Below are positions 1 through 8,714 of a DNA stretch of 52,306 nt, one piece after another. This DNA is from Desulfovibrionaceae bacterium. GTDB taxonomy: Bacteria > Desulfobacterota > Desulfovibrionia > Desulfovibrionales > Desulfovibrionaceae. The DNA lies in NCBI GenBank assembly GCA_031082225.1, contig JAVHLG010000028.1, positions 1 to 52,306 of the forward strand. The letters are read 5' to 3'. Under the pieces are notes generated by a model. That model ran no database searches. It was not told the DNA's origin and worked only from the letters and a program-made list of their open reading frames with translations. Every line of letters begins with the position of its first letter. Position 1 is the stretch's first letter. Position numbers and translations under genes: made by a program.

Positions 1-740
1 CCCCCACATTCTCCCTTTCCGCCCAGGCCGGTGGCCAGCACCTGGGCGATGTGCAGGGTTTGCAACGGGGTATGGTTGTGGGCCAGCGCGCCCTTGATAT
101 TTTGCAGGCAGCTTGGTTCGGCGCAGATGACGGTGGTGGCCCGGGTGGCCAGGATGGCCTGGATTTTGTCAAGCGTCAGGGCCTCGGACACGCCGGGGAA
201 GCGCATGCTGAAGGGGCCGCCGAAGCCGCAGCAGGCGTCGGGAAGCTCCGGCGTGGCCAGGGTCAGGCCCGCGACCCGGGACAGCAGGAGCAGGGGTTGG
301 GAGGTCAGGCCCAGGGTGCGGCCCATCTGGCAGGAGTCGTGGTAGACGGCGGTGGTGGGAAGCGTCGCGCCGAAGTCGGTGGCGTGGAGCACGTCCACCA
401 GGAACTGGGTGAATTCGTAGGTCCGGGCGGCCAGGTCTCGGGCCTTTGCGGCTGTGGCCGGGTCGTCGGGAAAAAGGTCGGGATAGCGGCGGATCATGTG
501 GGTGCAGGAGCCGGACGGGCAGACCACGGCCTCGGCGTCGGCAAAGAGGTCCATGACGCGGCGGGCCAGGGGGCGGACCCTGGAGGCGTGGCCGAGCTTG
601 AAAAGCGGCTGGCCGCAGCAGGTCTGGCCGTGGGGGACGAGGGGCTCGATCCCGGCGGCGCGAAGGACGTGAAGGCAGGCCAGGCCCGCCTCGGGCATGA
701 CGTCCTGGATGAGACAGGGGATGAAAAGCATGACGCGCAC
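1..740 (-). CDS. lutA: LutA/LldE-family (Fe-S)-binding protein, 3' end cut by window edge
   Basis: This is a cysteine-rich CCG-domain protein of the LutA/GlcF/heterodisulfide-reductase-D type, probably a subunit of an L-lactate (or glycolate) oxidising enzyme that passes electrons through Fe-S centres in the cytoplasm. About 246 codons are visible. The first CCG domain has Cys9 and the C41-C42-G43-Q-P motif; the second has HDSC and, further on, ACCGFGG, so both four-Cys sites look intact. LutA proteins are about 240 residues, so only a few C-terminal residues should be missing. I chose the GTG at 740 (MRVMLFIPCL), which sits about 10 nt after AAAGGAG; the ATG at 731 is the alternative. LutB/LutC-like partners would lie beyond the window edge, so the substrate is inferred. 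Confidence 0.85.
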   Translation of the reverse strand, partial: MRVMLFIPCLIQDVMPEAGLACLHVLRAAGIEPLVPHGQTCCGQPLFKLGHASRVRPLARRVMDLFADAEAVVCPSGSCTHMIRRYPDLFPDDPATAAKARDLAARTYEFTQFLVDVLHATDFGATLPTTAVYHDSCQMGRTLGLTSQPLLLLSRVAGLTLATPELPDACCGFGGPFSMRFPGVSEALTLDKIQAILATRATTVICAEPSCLQNIKGALAHNHTPLQTLHIAQVLATGLGGKGECG

Positions 741-1103
741 GGGATGGCGGCTCCTTTGTCGGCGGCCCGTCAAGCGGCCGAAGGGGGGTGGATACCCCTG
801 GCGGTGGGAAAAATCCAGCCTGCTGGCTGGCCCGGATCCGGGTGTGGCATGCAGGGGCGGGGTGTCGGTCGGATGATGCACCGCCGCAATCGGTCATGGC
901 ATGTGCCCCGGCATTCGGTCATGTCATGCGCCTGCGACGCTGGTTTTGCCGTCACGGTTGTCTTCGCCTGGGAATTTCCGTAACGTGACCTGACGAAGTG
1001 GCGCATTGGCGCGGAAAAATCGTCGCCGCACCACCCTGGGCCACCATGGGCCACCCCGTTTTGACGGGCCGCTGCGGGGCGGCCGACCAGCAAAGGAGCC
1101 GAG
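741..1103. promoter_or_regulatory. Divergent intergenic region with a 14-bp direct repeat
   Basis: This 363-bp gap separates the divergent lutA-like and deoxyhypusine-synthase-like genes and must hold both promoters. I see no gene in it. A near-identical direct repeat, TCGGTCATGNCATG, occurs at 890-903 and 915-928, one copy 25 bp after the other, and could be a regulator site. A 6-bp inverted repeat (GTCACG at 951-956, CGTGAC at 984-989) lies nearby. AAAGGAG at 1092-1098 serves the plus-strand gene. No convincing -35/-10 pair was found. Confidence 0.35.
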
Positions 1104-2075
1104 ATGTCTACGATCACGCGTTTTCTGGAAACCCACTTCCGGCACTTCAACGCCAGGGAGACCCTGGACGCGGCCAAGGGCTGGTGCGATCTTTTAGATC
1201 GCGGCGGCAAGATGTTTCTGACCATGGCCGGGGCCATGAGCACCGCCGAGATCGGGGTGATCCTGGCCGAGATGATCCGCAAGGACAAGGTGCACGCCAT
1301 CAGTTGCACGGCGGCCAACCTGGAGGAGGATCTCTTCAACCTCTTCAACCACAACGAATACAAGATGGTGCCGTACTACCGCGACCTGTCTCCGGAGATG
1401 GAGAAGGAGCTGTACGACCAGGGATTCAACCGGGTCACGGACACCTGCATCCCCGAGGGGGTCTTGCGGCAGGTGCAGCGCCAGATCGCCGAGTTGTGGA
1501 AAAAGGCCGCGGACACCAATTCGCCGAAATTTCCCTATGAATTCATGTATGATCTGCTGGACCAGCCGGGCATCCAGGACCATTTCCAGGTTCCGGCCGA
1601 GCACTCCTGGGTGCTGGCCGCCAAGGAAAAGGGCCTGACCATCTATTCCCCGGGATTCGAGGACAGCACCCTGGGCAATATCTTCTGCTCCGAGGTCATG
1701 AGCGGCCGGGTGAAAAACCACGGCGCGGTGCGCCACGGCACGGAACAGATGGAGAAGCTGGCCGAGTGGTACACGGCCATGGGCCAGGCCGGGACGCCCG
1801 TGGGATTTTTCCAGATCGGGGGCGGCATTGCGGCGGATTTCCCCATCTGCGTGGTGCCCATGCTCATCCAGGATCTGGAGCGCGAGGACACCCCGTTTTG
1901 GGCCTATTTCGCCCAGATCGGCGACAGCACCACCTCGTATGGCTCCTATTCCGGGGCCGTGCCCAACGAAAAGATCACCTGGGGCAAGCTCGACGTGGGC
2001 ACGCCCTCGTTTATGATCAATTCCGACGCCTCCATCGTGGCCCCGCTGATTTTCGCCTACGTGCTGGACATGTAG
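1104..2075 (+). CDS. Deoxyhypusine synthase-like protein
   Basis: The 323-residue protein belongs to the deoxyhypusine synthase family, which transfers the aminobutyl group of spermidine in an NAD-dependent reaction. The C-terminal part carries ITWGKLDVG. Lys295 of this WGK motif aligns with the active-site lysine of the eukaryotic enzyme (K329 in human), and it is followed by the family-typical NSDASIVAPL. Bacteria lack eIF5A, the eukaryotic substrate, so the acceptor is unknown; homospermidine-synthase-like or other polyamine chemistry is possible. The start is firm: AAAGGAG lies 5 nt upstream. The gene is followed by a terminator-like hairpin and appears monocistronic. Family assignment is strong, exact reaction is not. 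Confidence 0.88.
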   Translation: MSTITRFLETHFRHFNARETLDAAKGWCDLLDRGGKMFLTMAGAMSTAEIGVILAEMIRKDKVHAISCTAANLEEDLFNLFNHNEYKMVPYYRDLSPEMEKELYDQGFNRVTDTCIPEGVLRQVQRQIAELWKKAADTNSPKFPYEFMYDLLDQPGIQDHFQVPAEHSWVLAAKEKGLTIYSPGFEDSTLGNIFCSEVMSGRVKNHGAVRHGTEQMEKLAEWYTAMGQAGTPVGFFQIGGGIAADFPICVVPMLIQDLEREDTPFWAYFAQIGDSTTSYGSYSGAVPNEKITWGKLDVGTPSFMINSDASIVAPLIFAYVLDM

Positions 2076-2158
2076 GCATCGCGGCCGCGTCAATTCCCTC
2101 TCCATGGCGAGGGTTCGGGGCGGCGGGTGAAAACCTGCCGCCCCCCCGCACAGGCCGC

Positions 2159-2194
2159 AACGCCCCGGGTTTTTCGAAATCCGGGGCGTTTTCG
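2159..2194 (+). terminator. Terminator-like hairpin after the deoxyhypusine-synthase-like gene
   Basis: AACGCCCCGG (2159-2168) pairs perfectly with CCGGGGCGTT (2181-2190) around a T-rich loop, and the stem is followed by TTCGCGTTT. The T-tract is interrupted, so this is a probable rather than ideal intrinsic terminator. Confidence 0.6.
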
Positions 2195-2355
2195 CGTTTC
2201 GGGCGGCCGGTTTTTGTCGGCCGCAATTTTCTGGTGCGTGCCGCGCCTTCCCGCAGTCTTCACGCGACCCTGCCGCCACGACTCGTCCAGCCGGAGTCGG
2301 CGTCGCGCCCGGGCGGTTGGCGTGCAATCACCCCGCACGAGGCCCCGGGAAGCGC

Positions 2356-2392
2356 CTCCCCGCCGCGACCGGGCGACTGGCGCGGCGGGGAG
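2356..2392. repeat. Perfect 12-bp inverted repeat without T-tract
   Basis: CTCCCCGCCGCG at 2356-2367 and its exact complement at 2381-2392 flank a 13-nt spacer. The element lies between the hairpin at 2159 and the promoter at 2436 and has no T-tract on either strand, so it may be a secondary transcription block or simply a stable stem. The rest of the 466-bp gap (2076-2541) holds no gene. Confidence 0.5.
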
Positions 2393-2435
2393 TGGCCGGA
2401 TGCGGAATCATAGCCTTTCTTGTGAAAAAAAGGTC

Positions 2436-2463
2436 TTGATTATCTTCTGTTTCGGCCTATAGT
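2436..2463 (+). promoter_or_regulatory. Sigma-70-like promoter for the small gene at 2542
   Basis: TTGATT (2436-2441) and TATAGT (2458-2463) are separated by 16 nt within an AT-rich island in otherwise GC-rich DNA, about 80 nt upstream of the start codon. Confidence 0.5.
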
Positions 2464-2541
2464 TAAAGAAAATTGGAAGCCCGGAATGGGCCTTTGCGGC
2501 ACGGGCGGTTGCGCCCAAACGAATGGTAAAAGGAGTGCGCG

Positions 2542-2781
2542 ATGAACTTCACCGAAGCCGATCTGCCGGTTGAGATCAATCACGAACAGATGGTGACCCT
2601 GGCCGACGGAACCTCCATCCGTTTCGAGACCAACGGCGAGGCCAAGGACGTCTATGTGGGCGACGCCTTCAACCCCACGGTCCAGCTTTTCCCGGACTGT
2701 GACCATCTCGTGGAGACGCCCCATGGGATGTTCAAGGTCACGGCCATGTTCACGGACACCGTCCTGGTGGACAAGGCCTAG
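2542..2781 (+). CDS. Small acidic protein of unknown function
   Basis: The 79-residue product is acidic, has no membrane segment, signal peptide or cysteine pair beyond a single Cys, and reads as a small beta-rich domain. The central part has alternating hydrophobic residues (for example VTLADGTSIRF and VYVGDAFNPTVQLF). AAAAGGAG lies 7 nt before the ATG, and a good promoter precedes it, so it is very likely expressed. It is flanked by terminators on both sides and is therefore monocistronic. I do not recognise the family. Confidence 0.75.
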   Translation: MNFTEADLPVEINHEQMVTLADGTSIRFETNGEAKDVYVGDAFNPTVQLFPDCDHLVETPHGMFKVTAMFTDTVLVDKA

Positions 2782-2807
2782 CCCTTCGCTGCATCCGGCT
2801 GGATTTT

Positions 2808-2909
2808 CCCGGTTCGCCGCGTGGCGAGGGCGAACCGGGGATGATCCTTCCCGCCGCCATGCGGCGCGGAAGTGTGTTGTTGCGTGGCTGGCCCGCCGTG
2901 AGGGCGGGG
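2808..2909. terminator. Cluster of hairpins between convergent genes
   Basis: Successive stems lie between the convergent small gene and the STAS gene. They are CCCGGTTCGCC/GGCGAACCGGG (2808-2818 with 2829-2839), CGCCGC/GCGGCG (2852-2857 with 2861-2866) and CCCGCC/GGCGGG around 2892-2909. The first has an A/T-rich flank on the 2801-2807 side, which reads as a T-poor U-tract for the minus strand. Together they probably act as a bidirectional terminator. Confidence 0.45.
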
Positions 2910-2922
2910 CGAAACGACCGCT

Positions 2923-3327
2923 TCAGCGGCGTTGCGCCGTCGCCTGGCCATCCGGAGGGGAGAAAATCCCGGCCAGCCCTGGCGGTCGGAAAAAACCCGA
3001 GAGCCGGGCGGCCTGACGGATCGCTTCCGGAAGCGTTCCCTGGCGGGACAGGCCGAGGCCCCGCCGGGCAAGGGCTGCGGCGGCGGCCGCCGTGACCTCG
3101 AAGAAGGCCAGGCCCACGACGGTGGCCTCGGAGATGTCCAGGAACGCGGTCCATCCTTCCGCTGTCGGCGGCGATGCGTGCTCCGTCCTGCCTTGCGCCG
3201 CATCCACCTTCGCCAACAGGTCTCCCCAGGCCGCCGCCAGCCCGGCGGCATGCTCCGTGGCGCAGGGGCCGTGAAGGCGCAGGGTGGCTGTCTTGTCCGT
3301 GGCGTTGACTGTCGTCTGGGTGTCCAT
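2923..3327 (-). CDS. STAS-like domain protein at the end of the chemotaxis operon
   Basis: This protein of about 134 residues shows the STAS/anti-sigma-factor-antagonist pattern. An N-terminal beta strand (TATLRLHGP) is followed by a helix, then a central FLDISEATVVGLAFFEV segment like the strand-plus-loop that holds the conserved Asp/Ser site, and finally a helix ending in ARLSGF. The classical phosphorylatable Ser is not obvious. I start at the ATG at 3327; a TTG at 3369 overlapping the cheA stop codon would add 14 residues and allow translational coupling. It lies directly downstream of cheA, so a role in the same signalling pathway is an inference. The C-terminus beyond the domain is Pro/Gly-rich and unremarkable. 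Confidence 0.6.
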   Translation of the reverse strand: MDTQTTVNATDKTATLRLHGPCATEHAAGLAAAWGDLLAKVDAAQGRTEHASPPTAEGWTAFLDISEATVVGLAFFEVTAAAAAALARRGLGLSRQGTLPEAIRQAARLSGFFRPPGLAGIFSPPDGQATAQRR

Positions 3328-3365
3328 GGCGTGCGTCCCGTATGGGGGGGAACCGGCCCCGGGCG

Positions 3366-5534
3366 TCAAAGGGGAGATTCCCGTTCATCCGTGCGTTGGT
3401 ACTGCTCCCTGGCCATGCGCAAAAGCCTCGGCACGTCCAGGATCAGCGAGATGCTTCCGTCGCCGTTGATGGTGGTCCCGGCGATCCATTTGAGGTGGCG
3501 GTAGGATTCGTCCAGGCTTTTGATCACCGCCTGCTGGCGGCCCACCACCACGTCCACGGCGATGCCGGTCATCTCCCCGTCAGCCTCCACGATCACCACC
3601 CGCTCGTAGTCCGGCTGGCCGCCCGGCACGGAAAACAGCCGCCGCAGGCTCACCAGGGGGATCAGATGCCCCATGCGTTCGATGGAATCCACCTGGCGGG
3701 GCTGGCCGGTGACGAACCGTTCCTGGAAGCCGCGCAGGTTGGACAGGGGCACGATGTAGGATTCGTCGCCCACGCGCACGTTGAACCCGTCGATGATGGC
3801 CAGGGTCAGGGGCAGGGTGATGACCGTGGTCGTTCCCTGGCCCATGGCGTTTTCCATGTCCACCGTGCCGCGCATGGCCTCGATGTTCTTTTTCACCACG
3901 TCCATGCCCACGCCGCGCCCCGAGACGTCGGACACCTTTTCCGCCGTGGAGAACCCCGGCTCGAACAATAGCGCCAGAAGCTCCTTGTCGGACACGTCCG
4001 CGTCCGGGGCCAGAAGACCGCGTTCCACGGCCTTTTTGCGGATGCGGGCCGGGTCGACGCCCCGGCCGTCGTCGCGGATGCGGATGACCACGTTGCCCCC
4101 GGAATGCCCGGCGGACAGGATGATGCGCCCGGCCGGAGGCTTTCCGGCCTGGGTGCGTTCCCCGGGGGGCTCGATGCCGTGGTCCAGGCTGTTGCGGATG
4201 ATGTGGATCAGCGGATCCTTGAGGCGGTCGATGACCGTCTTGTCGAGTTCGGTCTCGGCCCCCTCAGCCACAAAGTTGACCTCCTTGCCCAGGGAGGCGG
4301 ACAGGTCGCGCACCAGCCGCAAAAAGACGGAAAAGACCGTGCCGATGGGCAGCATGCGCAATTCCAGGGCGCTGTCCCGCATGGCGTCGGTGAGGCGCTC
4401 CAGATCCTCGTCCACGTCGGCGGCGGCGGCCATGTTCTCGCCCTTGACCGCCTGGCGCAGGCGGGACTGGAGGATGACCAGCTCCCCGACCATGTTCACC
4501 AGGGCGTCGAGCTTGGCCGAATCCACGCGCAACGAGGTGCTGGCCGGGGCGGTCTCCTGTTTCAGCTTCGGGGCTTGCTCCTTGGACGGCCCCTTGGCCC
4601 GGATGGCCTCCACCTGGCGCAGCCTGGCCTCCACCAGGGTCCGCAGCCGCGACGCGGCCACGGTCTGCTCCTCGTCAGCGGGCATGTGCGAGAAAAAGGC
4701 GAGAAACTCCTCCAGGTCGGACCCCCGAAGCCTGCCGGTGACCAGGGGAACCACGGCCAGCCGACAGGTGTCCTCCACGAACAGGAACACGTCGCGGATG
4801 GCGTTTTCCCCCCGGCAGGTCATGAGCAGGATCTCATAGGAGGCGGCCAGGGCCTCGGGATCGTAGCCGGGGGCGTCCAGGGCCGGGATGTCGGCTATGC
4901 GGGCATGGGCCCGGTAAGGCCCCAGCGCGGCCAGTTCCTCGAAAAGTCCCAGGGGCTCGGTGCCGTTGGCCAACAGATCCGCCGCAGGCGCGAACCGCAC
5001 CCAGTAGATGGCCGGCGGCCCGGCGTCCGGCAGATCGCAGGCCGATCCGTCCGAATCCGCGCCCCCATATGTCGGTATGGACGCCGCTGCGGGAGATGGG
5101 GCGGGAGGTACGGCGGCAGCGGGGGCCGTGGCGGGGGCGGCCTGTCCGGCCTCGGCCAGCATGGACCGGAAGACCTGGAGCAGTTCCTCGGAACGGGTCA
5201 GAAGTTCGTCCGGGGGCGGCCCTTCGGGGACGAAGAGCAGGGCCTTGATGTGGTCTCCGGCCATGAGCGTGGCGGTCAGAAGCTGCGAGGTGACCGGCAG
5301 TTTGCCGTTGCGCACCAGGTCGAAGGCGGTTTCGATCTCGTGGGTGAAGCGCGAGATCTCCTCGAAGCCGAACATGGCCCCGCCGCCCTTGATGGTGTGC
5401 ATGGCCCGGAAGCAGGCCGCCATCCGGTCGCGGTTGCCGGGGTCGGCCTCAAGGTCGAGGACCGCCCGTTCGAGTTCGGCCAGAAGCTCCAGGGCCTCGT
5501 CGCGATATGTCGTTACGGCCTGATCCATGGTCAT
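3366..5534 (-). CDS. cheA: Chemotaxis histidine kinase CheA
   Basis: CheA is the kinase that phosphorylates response regulators under receptor control. In the 722-residue product, the N-terminal Hpt domain has MHTIKGG with phosphoacceptor His46. An Ala/Pro-rich linker (about 130-155) leads to a regulatory domain (about 173-283). The dimerisation and HATPase regions follow, with the N-box RNSLDHG at 447-453 and the G1/G2 boxes DDGRGVD and GRGVGMD, and a CheW-like domain ends the protein. The start at 5534 is preceded by AAAGGGGAAGG; an in-frame upstream ATG at 5585 overlaps cheW and looks artefactual. It follows cheW by 40 nt. No cheY, cheB or cheR is present in this operon. Confidence 0.95.
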   Translation of the reverse strand: MTMDQAVTTYRDEALELLAELERAVLDLEADPGNRDRMAACFRAMHTIKGGGAMFGFEEISRFTHEIETAFDLVRNGKLPVTSQLLTATLMAGDHIKALLFVPEGPPPDELLTRSEELLQVFRSMLAEAGQAAPATAPAAAVPPAPSPAAASIPTYGGADSDGSACDLPDAGPPAIYWVRFAPAADLLANGTEPLGLFEELAALGPYRAHARIADIPALDAPGYDPEALAASYEILLMTCRGENAIRDVFLFVEDTCRLAVVPLVTGRLRGSDLEEFLAFFSHMPADEEQTVAASRLRTLVEARLRQVEAIRAKGPSKEQAPKLKQETAPASTSLRVDSAKLDALVNMVGELVILQSRLRQAVKGENMAAAADVDEDLERLTDAMRDSALELRMLPIGTVFSVFLRLVRDLSASLGKEVNFVAEGAETELDKTVIDRLKDPLIHIIRNSLDHGIEPPGERTQAGKPPAGRIILSAGHSGGNVVIRIRDDGRGVDPARIRKKAVERGLLAPDADVSDKELLALLFEPGFSTAEKVSDVSGRGVGMDVVKKNIEAMRGTVDMENAMGQGTTTVITLPLTLAIIDGFNVRVGDESYIVPLSNLRGFQERFVTGQPRQVDSIERMGHLIPLVSLRRLFSVPGGQPDYERVVIVEADGEMTGIAVDVVVGRQQAVIKSLDESYRHLKWIAGTTINGDGSISLILDVPRLLRMAREQYQRTDERESPL

Positions 5535-5574
5535 GGCCTTCCCCTTTCTGCCGGACACCGGCCGGGCAGCGGCA

Positions 5575-6090
5575 TCAGGCCGCACCAGCCATGGAATCCC
5601 TGGCGGCTTCCTCCACGACCCGGGCCACGTCCTGGACCTCCTCGCTGGTGAACACCTTGTCCACGTCCAGGATCAGGATGAAGCGGCCGCCGTGCTTGCC
5701 GATGCCCCGGATGAAGTCCGTGCGCACGGCGGCCCCCATGGCCGGGGGCGGGTCGATGGCGTCGGGTTCGAGCTCCAGCACCTCTTTGACCGAGTCGGCC
5801 ATGGCCCCGACAACGACAGTGGAGTCGTTTTTTTTGATCTCCACGATGACCACCCGGGTGTTGAGGGTTTTCTCCACCCGTCCCAGGCCGAATTTCATGC
5901 GCAGATCCATGACCGGCACCGCCGTTCCCCGCACGTTGACCACCCCGCGCATGTATTCCTGCGCCCCGGGGATGCGGGTGATGTCCTGAAGGTCAAGGAT
6001 CTCGCGGACCGAATAGATGTCCAGGGCGAAAAACACCTCGCCCAGGGTGAAGGTCAGAAAACGGCATCCGGCTCCCTCTTCCTGCATCAT
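5575..6090 (-). CDS. cheW: Chemotaxis coupling protein CheW
   Basis: CheW links chemoreceptors to CheA in the membrane-associated array. The 171-residue protein is one CheW domain: FLTFTLGEVFFALDI, then a VREIL segment, the RGVVNVRG loop, and ILILDVDKVF near the C-terminus. The short tail after about residue 155 is acidic and helical. GGAGAAAGG precedes the ATG. It sits 33 nt after the receptor gene and before cheA, forming one transcription unit in the order receptor, cheW, cheA. Confidence 0.93.
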   Translation of the reverse strand: MMQEEGAGCRFLTFTLGEVFFALDIYSVREILDLQDITRIPGAQEYMRGVVNVRGTAVPVMDLRMKFGLGRVEKTLNTRVVIVEIKKNDSTVVVGAMADSVKEVLELEPDAIDPPPAMGAAVRTDFIRGIGKHGGRFILILDVDKVFTSEEVQDVARVVEEAARDSMAGAA

Positions 6091-6123
6091 GGCCTTTCTC
6101 CGCGCGACGTGGCGGTCCGGACG

Positions 6124-8202
6124 TTAGAAACTTTCGAACTCCTCGTCATCGCCGCCCTTGGCAGGGGCATCGGACATGCGCAGCTTGAGGCCCCCTGCCT
6201 TGGCAGGCTTGGCGGCCCTGGATGCTGGCGTCGCCTTGGCCGGACGGCGGATCGGGACGCCAGCCTGGGGCAGGGCGGCGGGGCGGCGCACCTCGCGCAG
6301 GCCGATGTCGAAAAAGCCGATGGTGGCCTGGAGCTGTTCGGCCTGGGCCGAGAGCTCCTCGGCCGTGGAGGCCAGTTCCTCGGAGGCGGCGGCGTTTTGC
6401 TGGATGACCTGGTCGAGCTGCTGCAGGGCCTTGTTGACCTGGCCCGCCCCGGAACTTTGTTCCTGGCTGGCGGCGTTGATCTCCTGGATCAGGTCGGCGG
6501 TCTTCTGGATGTCCGGCACGAGCTTGCCCAGAAGTTCCCCGGCCCGGGCCGCGATGTCGGTGCTTGACCGCGACAGTTCCGTGATCTCCGAGGCCGCTCC
6601 CTGGCTGCGTTCGGCCAGCTTGCGCACCTCCGAGGCCACCACCGCGAAGCCCTTGCCGTGCTCCCCGGCCCGGGCCGCCTCCACGGCGGCGTTTAAGGCC
6701 AGCAGATCCGTCTGGCGGGCGATCTCCTCAATGATGGAGATCTTGCCCGCAATCACCTTCATGGCCGCCACGGCCTGGTTCACGGCCACGCCGGATTCCT
6801 CGGCGTCATGGGCGGCCTTGACCGCGATGGCCTCGGTCTGCTTGGCGTTGTCCGCATTCTGGCTGATGCTGGAAGCCATCTCCTCCATGGCCGCCGAGGA
6901 TTCCTCCACGGCCGCCGCCTGTTCCGTGGACCCCTGGGACAGGGACTCGGAGGAGGCGCTCATCTGTTCGCTGCCCGAGGCCACGTTTTCGGCCCCGGCC
7001 TGGACCTCGGAAACCACCTCGCGCAGCTTCTCCACCATCTCCCGGAAGGACCGGAACATCTCATCCTTGTCCGACCGGGGCACGACCTCCACGGTCAGAT
7101 CCCCGTCGGCCAGACTGGAGGCGATTTTGGCGGCCGTGCGTTCGGCCTCGATCATGCGGCCCATGGCCCCCAGGAGCTGGCCGATCTCGTCGGTGCTGGT
7201 GGCCGTGACATCCTCTTCGGTGTTGCCCGCAGCCACGTCCTCGGCCACGCGGAAGGCCCGGTTCACGCCGTTTTTGATGGCCCGGGTGATGAAAAAGGCG
7301 AAGAGCACGCCCACCAGCACGGCCACGGCGGACACGGAGAGATTGATGACGTTGGCCTGGCGCGATTCCGTGGCCATGCTTTCCTTTTGCGCGGCAAGGG
7401 CTCCTTCGGCCTGGCTGCTCACGTTTCCGGCCATGGCCGCCATGTCCTTGACCAGGGCGGCCTGGACGTCCCCGGCCTTGACCACGTCGTCGATGCGGAT
7501 CTTGTAGGCCTCGGCCTTGGACACGATGTCCGCCAAAAGGGCCTTCTCCTCGGCCGAGACCCCCTGTCCGGCCAGGTCGCGTCCGGCGGCCATCACCGCG
7601 TCCAGGCTGGCCTTGGCGTTGTCCGTGCGGGCCTTGTCCCCGCGCCACAGGTAGTACAGCACCTCAATGCGCGAGAGCAAAAAATTCTGGGTGATCCCGG
7701 CCAGCTTGGCCCCGGCCAGATCCCCAGCCCCCTGGGAACTCTCGGCGTTTGCGCGCACGGTCAGGGCCTCGGCCGACTGCTGCAGCCCGGTCGCTGCGGC
7801 CACCATTTCCTTGACCGTGGCGTCGCGGGAGCGGTCGGCGGCGATGTATTTCGTGAAACCGTCCTCGTAATTTTTGATGGCCGTGGTGATGGCGTCCATT
7901 TTTTCCCGGTTCGCCGGATTATTGAATATGGCCTTGAGTCCTGCGGCCTGGGCGACGATGGCCTCCGCCCGCTTCTTGAACTGTTCGATGCGGCCTTGGT
8001 CCTTGGCGTCCATGAAATACAGGACATCCATGCGGGCCAGAAGGGTCTCGCTCACGATGAAGTTGACCTTTTCCATCTTGTCTGCCCGGTCGCTGATGCT
8101 GCCCAGACTCTGCCATCCCACGAAGGCCACGACGACGGTGAAGAGCAATAAGAGCCCAAAACCGATGCCCAGTTTGACCGCAATTCGAAGATTGGCAAAC
8201 AT
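6124..8202 (-). CDS. Methyl-accepting chemotaxis protein with a helical bimodular (HBM-like) sensor
   Basis: This is a 692-residue transmembrane chemoreceptor. Membrane segments lie at about 12-31 and 286-306, enclosing a periplasmic domain of about 254 residues. That domain contains two similar helical modules: [10 protein letters not shown] near 55-64 and [10 protein letters not shown] near 175-184. The duplication and length fit the HBM sensor class, whose known members bind organic acids. HAMP follows TM2. The signalling domain carries the conserved hairpin tip ([20 protein letters not shown]). The C-terminus ends in EEFESF, which resembles the aromatic-E-x-F pentapeptide that docks CheR. 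The start at 8202 has GGAGG 7 nt upstream. It heads the operon with cheW and cheA; the ligand is unknown. Confidence 0.93.
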   Translation of the reverse strand: MFANLRIAVKLGIGFGLLLLFTVVVAFVGWQSLGSISDRADKMEKVNFIVSETLLARMDVLYFMDAKDQGRIEQFKKRAEAIVAQAAGLKAIFNNPANREKMDAITTAIKNYEDGFTKYIAADRSRDATVKEMVAAATGLQQSAEALTVRANAESSQGAGDLAGAKLAGITQNFLLSRIEVLYYLWRGDKARTDNAKASLDAVMAAGRDLAGQGVSAEEKALLADIVSKAEAYKIRIDDVVKAGDVQAALVKDMAAMAGNVSSQAEGALAAQKESMATESRQANVINLSVSAVAVLVGVLFAFFITRAIKNGVNRAFRVAEDVAAGNTEEDVTATSTDEIGQLLGAMGRMIEAERTAAKIASSLADGDLTVEVVPRSDKDEMFRSFREMVEKLREVVSEVQAGAENVASGSEQMSASSESLSQGSTEQAAAVEESSAAMEEMASSISQNADNAKQTEAIAVKAAHDAEESGVAVNQAVAAMKVIAGKISIIEEIARQTDLLALNAAVEAARAGEHGKGFAVVASEVRKLAERSQGAASEITELSRSSTDIAARAGELLGKLVPDIQKTADLIQEINAASQEQSSGAGQVNKALQQLDQVIQQNAAASEELASTAEELSAQAEQLQATIGFFDIGLREVRRPAALPQAGVPIRRPAKATPASRAAKPAKAGGLKLRMSDAPAKGGDDEEFESF

Positions 8203-8555
8203 ACGAAGCCTCCGGGTTTGATATGGACGAGGAATGTCCGGGGCTCTCCGTTGCCGCCAGGCGGACGGAAAGAAACCCGATTTGACATGCATCGTAATCA
8301 CAATTCGTGAATTCGGGCAAGAAGGAAAGTTCTTTGCACAAAGATTTCAGGGGCGGGCATGTGCTCTTTCGAACGGAGAGGTCGTCCCGCTGCGGGAGAA
8401 ATTGCCGATTATGTCATTTCAAACACACGCCGTGGGCGTCGTGGCCGGTGAAGAGGATGAAGTTATCATTCTCAAGACAGAATGAACAGCATAAATGAAG
8501 AAACGCCGCAGTCACCGTCGTCGGGTCCACGGCGCGGGAGCGCGGCTTCGCAGAG
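8203..8555. other. Intergenic leader of the chemoreceptor operon, no gene seen
   Basis: This stretch is less GC-rich than its surroundings. CGGGTTT (8212-8218) is complementary to AAACCCG (8273-8279), so the 5' leader of the chemoreceptor mRNA may fold into a long stem enclosing smaller ones. I could not identify a clear promoter; the open frames here lack codon bias and ribosome sites. Confidence 0.4.
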
Positions 8556-8714
8556 GGCGGGGCGATGGAGCGGGGAAGCCGGGCCGTTCGGGGGGGCTAT
8601 CGCCCAGGTTTGTCCGAGCCGACGAGCCGGGCCAGTTCGCGTGAGGCGGGGCGATGGAGCGGGGAAGCCGGGCCGTTCGGGGGGGCTATCGCCCTGGTTT
8701 GTCCGAGGCGATGA
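8556..8714. repeat. Tandem duplication of about 70 bp (89-bp period) copying the 3' end of the channel gene
   Basis: Positions 8556-8625 and 8645-8714 are nearly identical, with about three mismatches. The second copy covers the last codons and stop of the minus-strand channel gene; the first copy repeats them, encoding SDKPGR-stop again, plus the same downstream sequence. This looks like a local duplication of the gene's 3' end and its downstream region. Confidence 0.8.
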
